Source: Cryomorphaceae bacterium (GTDB lineage: Bacteria; Bacteroidota; Bacteroidia; Flavobacteriales_G; Salibacteraceae). Taken from it: DNA of 13,327 nucleotides. The notes under the pieces were generated by a model that searched no databases, was not told the DNA's origin, and saw only the letters and a list, made by a program, of their open reading frames with translations. Where the stretch lies: contig PXEK01000079.1 in the NCBI GenBank assembly GCA_003564735.1, positions 1 to 13,327 on the forward strand, read 5' to 3'. Made by a program: the position numbers and the translations under genes. Below are positions 8,794-13,327 of the stretch, in pieces (position 1 is the stretch's first letter; each line of letters starts with the position of its first letter).

Positions 8794-8867
8794 AGTCACG
8801 TAATTAATGTACCTGAATAAATACGGGGGGTTAGATTGTTGTGTTGGGGGGAGGTTAATTTGGTCTC

Positions 8868-8875
8868 CAAAAGTA
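8868..8875 (-). promoter_or_regulatory. Bacteroidetes-type -7 promoter box for the protease gene
   Basis: The minus strand reads TACTTTTG, identical to the box before the TPR kinase and a perfect TAnnTTTG match. It predicts a start of transcription near 8861 and a leader of about 65-70 bases to the ATG at 8793. The upstream sequence is A/T-rich without a clear TTTG -33 element. Its position inside the longer open frame (to 9054) supports choosing 8793 as the start. The leader holds two C6 runs on the minus strand (8825-8830 and 8846-8851). Confidence 0.5.
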
Positions 8876-8931
8876 GTAATTAAATTACAATTAAATCTGT
8901 GGTTTTGTTGAATCTGCAATGTATCCTTTCG

Positions 8932-8959
8932 TTTGCGGTTGCGTTTTGTTGTTTCTTTG
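8932..8959 (+). promoter_or_regulatory. Candidate promoter just before the FAD oxidoreductase gene
   Basis: TTTG at 8932-8935 and TTTCTTTG at 8952-8959 resemble the -33 TTTG and -7 TAnnTTTG elements, with a 16-base spacer that is slightly short and a mismatch at the second base of TA. If used, transcription would begin within a few bases of the ATG at 8966, making the message leaderless or nearly so. This is a weak sequence match, offered as a candidate only. Confidence 0.3.
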
Positions 8960-8965
8960 CAAATA

Positions 8966-10528
8966 ATGAGTTTTAAAGATGTCGAAATAGCATTAAAGCC
9001 TGAGGAGGCCTCGGATATGCAGATGGTGCATAAGGTTCTGACCAAAAAAACCAATATGCAAAATGTCCATTTTTCCCTTTTGCGACGCTCAATTGACGCA
9101 CGAGGTAAAACCCCTTTGATTCGACTGAAGTGCCGTGTAAGTGACCAACCTTTAGATATTGATGTACATGCGGATTTTGAGTCTGTGCACTATCCTAGTG
9201 TTTCTCAAGCGAAGGAAGTTTTGATAGTGGGGGCGGGTCCGGCAGGGTATTTCGCGGCACTTAAGCTCATCGAAAACGGGTATAAGCCTATTGTTATTGA
9301 GCGCGGTAAGGTGGTTAAAGAACGGCGTAAAGATATCAGTAAGTTGCACACGAAACACATCGTACATCCCGATTCAAATTATTGTTTTGGCGAAGGTGGC
9401 GCGGGCACATTCTCTGACGGTAAACTCTATACGCGATCGACAAAACGAGGTGATTTAAAACGCATTCTTTCTATTTTGGTGAGTCACGGGGCTAAAAATG
9501 ACATAATGATTGATGCGCATCCGCATATAGGAACCAATAAGTTGCCTAAAATAGTATCTGCCATGCGTGAAACTATTGAAAGCTGTGGCGGCGAGGTGAG
9601 GTTTGAAACGCGCATTACTGATTTTGTCATTGAAGACAATGAAATAAAGGGGGTTACAACGGCTAACGGTGATGTGGTGAAGGCGACTCATGTTATTTTG
9701 GCTACCGGACATTCGGCAAGAGATATTTTTGAGAGATTGCACAAAAAGAAGGTGCTTATTGAGGCTAAGCCTTTTGCATTGGGCGTGCGCGTTGAACACC
9801 CTCAAAGGTTGATTGACGTATTGCAGTACAACTGCGGCGAAGACCGAGGAAGAGATTTACCCGCGGCATCTTATGGCTTGGTTCATCAAGTTCAAGACAA
9901 GGGGGTGTATTCGTTTTGTATGTGCCCGGGCGGACAAATCGTTCCTTCGGCGACGGAACCGGGGAAGGTGGTGATGAACGGTATGTCAACATCTACGCGC
10001 AGCTCGCGATATGCCAACTCAGGTATGGTGGTGCAGGTGGAAAAAGAGGATATACCCGGTTTTAAGTCATCGGGACCTTTGATGTTTTTGCGTTTTCAGC
10101 AGCATATTGAACGTAAGATGTGTGAATTGGCGGGAGGCGACCAAACGGCACCCGCTCAAAGGTTGCTCGATTTTGTGAACGGGAAGTTATCGCCGGAGCT
10201 CAACAAGTCATCTTACATTCCGGGTGTGGTTTCAAGGCCGCTTCATGAGGTTTTGCCCAAGTTTATAAGAGTGCGTTTACAAAAAGCATTTATCGCTTTT
10301 GATAAAAAAATGAAGGGGTTTTTGAGTAATGATGCTCAAATTGTAGCGGTGGAGAGTCGCACCAGCTCCCCTGTTCGCATTCCAAGAGATAACCAAACGT
10401 GTGAGCATCCGCAGGTGAAAGGCTTGTTTCCCTGCGGAGAGGGCGCCGGTTATGCCGGCGGTATTGTTTCTGCCGCTATGGACGGTGAACGCGTCGCCGA
10501 TGCCGTTATTGAATCTCTAAGGGTTTGA
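8966..10528 (+). CDS. FAD-dependent oxidoreductase of the COG2509 type
   Basis: This 520-residue soluble flavoprotein belongs to a widespread, poorly characterised FAD-dependent dehydrogenase family (COG2509). The first 75 or so residues form a small alpha/beta domain with the family phrase RRSIDAR at 40-46. The FAD-binding Rossmann fold follows: VLIVGAGPAG with Gly89/Gly91/Gly94, and the ribose-binding acid Glu112 in VIERG. Further on are FGEGGAGTFSDGKL (141-154), ATGHSARD (246-253), a cysteine motif YSFCMCPGG with Cys318 and Cys320, NGMS at 338-341, and the C-terminal FAD-contacting segment GEGAGYAGGIVSAAMDG (491-507). Length and motif order look complete. ATG at 8966 is chosen over a TTG 33 bases earlier because family similarity begins at the ATG. 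The substrate and electron partner are not known. It is divergent from the protease, and its 3' end overlaps the OmpA gene by 12 bases. Confidence 0.9.
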   Translation: MSFKDVEIALKPEEASDMQMVHKVLTKKTNMQNVHFSLLRRSIDARGKTPLIRLKCRVSDQPLDIDVHADFESVHYPSVSQAKEVLIVGAGPAGYFAALKLIENGYKPIVIERGKVVKERRKDISKLHTKHIVHPDSNYCFGEGGAGTFSDGKLYTRSTKRGDLKRILSILVSHGAKNDIMIDAHPHIGTNKLPKIVSAMRETIESCGGEVRFETRITDFVIEDNEIKGVTTANGDVVKATHVILATGHSARDIFERLHKKKVLIEAKPFALGVRVEHPQRLIDVLQYNCGEDRGRDLPAASYGLVHQVQDKGVYSFCMCPGGQIVPSATEPGKVVMNGMSTSTRSSRYANSGMVVQVEKEDIPGFKSSGPLMFLRFQQHIERKMCELAGGDQTAPAQRLLDFVNGKLSPELNKSSYIPGVVSRPLHEVLPKFIRVRLQKAFIAFDKKMKGFLSNDAQIVAVESRTSSPVRIPRDNQTCEHPQVKGLFPCGEGAGYAGGIVSAAMDGERVADAVIESLRV

Positions 10529-11536
10529 AATGGCCTCGGCGTTTTCTTCTAAAATTTGGAAGAGTTTGTCCAAATCGGGCGTTAAAATGACTTCAATTCG
10601 TCTGTTTTTTGCTTTGCCCTCCTGTGTATTGTTGTCGGCAATAGGGAAGAATTCGCCCCGACCCGCAGCGGTAAGAATACCGGGCTTAATTTTGCTGTTG
10701 GCCAGCATAATGCGCACTACCGAAGTGGCACGCTTTACCGATAAGTCCCAGTTGTCTTGAATACTTGCCGTTTTTATGGGGTCGCTATCGGTGTGGCCTT
10801 CCACAAGAATGGTGATGTCGTCGGTTTCTTCCAGCGCCTTAGCCAATTCGATTACGGCTGTGGTACCTTCAGCACCTACATTTGTACTGCCGCTGGAAAA
10901 CAGGAGTTTGGCTTCCATAGAAACGTACACTCGGCCGTTTTTTTGTTCTACCGTAATGCCCTTATCGGCAAAGCCCGTTAGTGCGGCTTTAACTTTGTCT
11001 CGCAAACCCTTTACCGCCTCATCTTTTTGAGTAATAAGTTCCTCTAACTCTTTCACGCGGTCTTCACGCTTGATGAGTTCATCTTGCATCTTGTCTAAAT
11101 CTGCCTCTTTTTGGTTGAGTTCACTTTCGAGTAGTTTTAAACGATCTTCTTTTTCCTGTAAATCGTTTTGCATGGTCATCAGTTTACTCATCAGTTTTTT
11201 ATTCTCAGCTTCTGATGAGCTTCGTGAGCGTTCAGAGCTTTTTATGAGCTCCTCATTCATGGTGTTGAGTCGGTCATATTCGTGCTTGAGCTCTCTGTAT
11301 TTTTTTGCCGTTGAAGCGGTATCGGTAATCATACCGTCAATTTCTTTTTGCAAACGCTCAATTTCAGCTTTTAGCTCGGTGTTTTCTGATGAGAGCCTAT
11401 CGGTTTCGCCCGATAAAAAATTGCGCTGTTCATCGCAATTATCGTATTTTTCACGAAGTTCTTTTACTTGTTTTAAGGGCACACAGCCTACTGATATTAA
11501 AACAGAAAGAAGAATGATAACCGGTGTACTTTTCAT
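10517..11536 (-). CDS. OmpA-domain lipoprotein with long coiled coil
   Basis: This 339-residue protein should sit in the outer membrane through a lipid anchor and bind peptidoglycan with its C-terminal domain. The signal sequence ends at Cys18 (LISVGC), a plausible lipobox. The residues after it (VPLKQ) are not acidic, which suggests a periplasmic rather than surface location. A long charged coiled coil runs from about 25 to 183. The OmpA-like domain (about 200-320) has FSSG, GHTD with Asp250, the NWDLSVKRA segment with Arg269, and KNRRIEV at 310-316. Asp250 and Arg269 correspond to the pair that grips diaminopimelate in OmpA-type domains. The loop between them (DPIKTASIQDN) is somewhat long, as in many Bacteroidetes homologues. 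It is probably transcribed alone and is convergent with the oxidoreductase, sharing 12 bases. The exact cellular role, structural or motility-related, cannot be told from sequence. Confidence 0.92.
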   Translation of the reverse strand: MKSTPVIILLSVLISVGCVPLKQVKELREKYDNCDEQRNFLSGETDRLSSENTELKAEIERLQKEIDGMITDTASTAKKYRELKHEYDRLNTMNEELIKSSERSRSSSEAENKKLMSKLMTMQNDLQEKEDRLKLLESELNQKEADLDKMQDELIKREDRVKELEELITQKDEAVKGLRDKVKAALTGFADKGITVEQKNGRVYVSMEAKLLFSSGSTNVGAEGTTAVIELAKALEETDDITILVEGHTDSDPIKTASIQDNWDLSVKRATSVVRIMLANSKIKPGILTAAGRGEFFPIADNNTQEGKAKNRRIEVILTPDLDKLFQILEENAEAISNP

Positions 11537-11687
11537 GTTTGCATAGTTTTAATGCTAATATGCAAATTTGGAAGATAACTTTAGGGCATACACGGCCGGC
11601 GAGGTATTTTTTGAACATTGCGCTTTTAACAACGGTATTTATTTTTTTGGTCAGAACCTATTACCTCTGCGTGAAACAAGCCGGAAC

Positions 11688-11721
11688 AAAAAAACGGGGA
11701 CTCCAATTGAAGTCCCCGTTT
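11688..11721 (-). terminator. Strong intrinsic terminator of the solenoid/propeller gene
   Basis: A perfect 11-bp inverted repeat (AAACGGGGACT with AGTCCCCGTTT) encloses an 8-base loop. On the minus strand it is followed by a run of seven T that begins within the stem end (11694-11688). It lies 38 bases past the TAA at 11762-11760, the right place and direction to end that transcript. On the plus strand no T-run follows, so it acts in one direction only. Confidence 0.9.
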
Positions 11722-11759
11722 CTATAAGGTAGATAATATGAAATATTTAAGAGCGAGTC

Positions 11760-13327
11760 TTAATTAGTCTCTTTTCTGATGATTTTAATACCGCCTATGC
11801 CGTTAGCTACGAAAATGAAGTCATTATCGGCAGCCGTAAAGTTGGCAGAACCGGTGTAGCTGTAGTTGCCCACAAAAGAAAAGTCTGATTTATCTAAAAT
11901 GTGTAAACCCGACTCACCGTTGGCAATGTAAACATATTCATTATCTGTTGAAACGCCGTTAACCAAACCGGGAAGACTTGAATTATAAACGTTAACCGGA
12001 GTTGAAGAGCTCGACGTTACATCAAATATTTTAAGGCCGTCAGTTCCCGTAGCCACATAAGCGTGGTCATCTTTAAGGAAAGCTACGTTTTTACCGTCTG
12101 CCGGAGTAATGGGGCCAACGGGAATGGTTCTTAACGGACTATTGAAGTTGCTCACCGGAATACCGTAAACCGAAAGTTGAGAGCTTGGATTACCCTGTTG
12201 CAAAAGAATAAGCTTGTTGGCATCAAAGTCGATATACTTTAAACCGTCGCGTGTAATTTCAGTATCCAAAACCTCCGTAGTTCTGTTTAAGCGTGTTAGT
12301 GCGCCGCCCGTATTACCTGAAACCATGAGTAGGTCATTGTTTTTCTCCACTACGCAGTTACCTGAGAATGAGGGCAAATCGGTTTGAACAAATGTTTCAT
12401 TGGTGAAAATTTCATTGGTTAAGTCAAATTCAGCCAGAAGTGCCGGTGAGTTGAGGTTTCCTGAGTAAATGTCACGGCTTCCAACTACCCAAAACTTTCT
12501 GTTGGCGGCCGACCCGTTAGGATCAACATAAACATGGTTAAAGTCAATATCTGTTGACCAAATAGCGGAAATGATTTGAGGGTTAGTACGGTTCGATACA
12601 TCGTACACTTCGATGAGGCCGGCATAATCTTGCGGACCTTCATTTAAGTGCCAGCTCACATAACCGTAGTTGCCTATAATTTGAATACTTGTGGCACTGA
12701 GTTTAATATTTGTTCCGGGAATTACCGGAGCATTTACGTCAGCTACCAAGATAAAGTCTGTTTGAGGTTCGGTGCCACTTTGCGGTTTGCAGTCTCCGTC
12801 GGCAGCGATAAATGCTTCACAAAAAGTTACCGTTGAAGCAAGTGTACCGTTGTTTGTGTTGATTCCCGTAGCATCACAAATATCGATTAAGCCTTGCACG
12901 TTACCGTTTCCGTTGATTGTGGTATTAGAAGAAACATCAATTTTTGAGTAACTGTTACCAAGTCCGTTCAATTGATCATTGATAAAAATGTTGTTACATG
13001 AAATCAAAGAACCTTCGAAAAAGTCGTTAGATCCCGTGGGGTTGTTAAAGTGAACCGTTCCGTTTACATTTAAGAAGCCGTCTAAATCGAAATCGCCGTT
13101 TTGATGGAAGTTACCGGCTACATTGATACGACAACCGATAAAGAGCTCACTGTTCCCGTTGTTGTTAAAGTTACCCGAAACATCAACAATTCCATGGTTT
13201 TCAAAAACGTCGTTGTTATTTACACCGCCGCTGATAAACACCCCTGCTTTGGAATAATTGATGAACTTGGCATTGTTATTTATATTTAACGGAGAAGACA
13301 ATGCAAAAGAGAACATATAGACGATCG
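11760..13327 (-). CDS. Asn-rich beta-solenoid plus LVIVP-like beta-propeller protein, 5' end beyond window
   Basis: The frame is open from the right edge to the TAA at 11762-11760. The first available ATG (13316) gives 518 residues, but it opens with only a stub of a hydrophobic signal (FSFALSS), and the codons before it (Ile-Val-Tyr) are also hydrophobic. The true start therefore probably lies outside the window. Counting from 13316, residues 10-147 form about seven Asn/Gly-rich coils of 18-23 residues, read as a beta-solenoid. A Cys-containing linker follows (CDATG, FCEAF, GDCKP at 147-176). Residues about 205-515 look like a seven-bladed beta-propeller whose last blades match the LVIVP pattern (HAYVATGTDGLKIFDV, EYVYIANGESGLHILD, FIFVANGIGGIKII). 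No T9SS sorting domain follows the propeller, so the protein is exported but its anchoring is unclear. It is likely a cell-surface or periplasmic binding protein; the ligand is unknown. Confidence 0.82.
   Translation of the reverse strand, partial: IVYMFSFALSSPLNINNNAKFINYSKAGVFISGGVNNNDVFENHGIVDVSGNFNNNGNSELFIGCRINVAGNFHQNGDFDLDGFLNVNGTVHFNNPTGSNDFFEGSLISCNNIFINDQLNGLGNSYSKIDVSSNTTINGNGNVQGLIDICDATGINTNNGTLASTVTFCEAFIAADGDCKPQSGTEPQTDFILVADVNAPVIPGTNIKLSATSIQIIGNYGYVSWHLNEGPQDYAGLIEVYDVSNRTNPQIISAIWSTDIDFNHVYVDPNGSAANRKFWVVGSRDIYSGNLNSPALLAEFDLTNEIFTNETFVQTDLPSFSGNCVVEKNNDLLMVSGNTGGALTRLNRTTEVLDTEITRDGLKYIDFDANKLILLQQGNPSSQLSVYGIPVSNFNSPLRTIPVGPITPADGKNVAFLKDDHAYVATGTDGLKIFDVTSSSSTPVNVYNSSLPGLVNGVSTDNEYVYIANGESGLHILDKSDFSFVGNYSYTGSANFTAADNDFIFVANGIGGIKIIRKETN
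12876..13289 (-). repeat. Seven tandem Asn-rich coils encoded in the solenoid/propeller gene
   Basis: The encoded residues 10-147 (counted from the ATG at 13316) divide into units starting near residues 10, 29, 47, 67, 85, 108 and 129. They share a loose pattern: small-Gly-Asn-Phe, then Asn/Gly-rich turn, then a hydrophobic strand ending in Asn/Asp-Val (for example VDVSGNF, INVAGNF, LNVNGTV). The repeat is in protein pattern, not exact in DNA, so it is an old structural repeat rather than a recent tandem duplication. Confidence 0.6.

Noticed and set aside
8933..8965. TTG start adding 11 residues to the FAD oxidoreductase
   Set aside because: The added residues look like non-coding sequence and overlap a promoter-like motif; the ATG at 8966 starts the recognisable N-terminal domain.
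8794..9054. N-terminal extension of the protease frame to an ATG at 9054
   Set aside because: The extension is not signal-like, overlaps the divergent oxidoreductase start and the predicted protease promoter, and a clean signal peptide begins at 8793.
11524..11727. Plus-strand frame of 67 codons between the OmpA and solenoid genes
   Set aside because: It begins inside the OmpA gene, runs through the intrinsic terminator stem and resembles no protein I know. The 223-base gap is best read as non-coding.
12876..13289. Possible CRISPR or DNA tandem repeat in the Asn-rich region
   Set aside because: The periodicity is in the protein; the DNA units differ in sequence and length, with no conserved direct repeat and spacers.

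Overview
The window looks like an ordinary chromosomal segment of a marine or environmental Bacteroidota bacterium, most likely of the order Flavobacteriales. The signs are moderate to low GC, a partial PorV/PorQ-family gene (type IX secretion system, T9SS), a large secreted protease ending in a T9SS type A sorting domain, a TPR histidine kinase of the type common in this phylum, a lipoprotein with an acidic export-like signal after its cysteine, absence of clear Shine-Dalgarno sequences, and several perfect TAnnTTTG -7 promoter boxes. No mobile element, RNA gene, CRISPR array or phage gene was seen.

Layout, left to right. (1) 1-731, plus: the 3' part of a PorV2-like outer-membrane beta-barrel gene, cut by the left edge. 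(2) 1759-789, minus: a two-gene operon with a 4-base ATGA overlap, encoding a membrane-anchored coiled-coil protein and a small lipoprotein. It meets gene 1 tail to tail. (3) 1952-4138, plus: a TPR sensor histidine kinase without an adjacent response regulator, divergent from the small operon. (4) 8793-4300, minus: a 1497-residue multidomain subtilisin-like protease. Its true start is well inside a longer open frame. (5) 8966-10528, plus: a COG2509-type FAD-dependent oxidoreductase, divergent from the protease. (6) 11536-10517, minus: an OmpA-domain coiled-coil lipoprotein whose 3' end overlaps the oxidoreductase by 12 bases. (7) 13327-11760, minus: a surface or secreted protein with an Asn-rich beta-solenoid followed by an LVIVP-like beta-propeller. 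It runs off the right edge and is closed by a strong intrinsic terminator at 11688-11721.

How they fit together: most genes act at the cell envelope. The PorV-like barrel and the protease belong to the same export route in a broad sense, because T9SS cargo with this C-terminal domain is handled by PorV/PorU. The OmpA lipoprotein should tie the outer membrane to peptidoglycan. The gene order alternates in strand, so apart from the two-gene pair there is no long operon and no evidence that the neighbours form a single pathway. I did not find a clearly new biological system. The most interesting items are the solenoid/propeller protein, the small two-gene membrane/lipoprotein operon of unknown function, and the compact intergenic signals (repeated TACTTTTG boxes, paired C6 tracts in the protease leader, and a GNRA hairpin over the protease stop codon).
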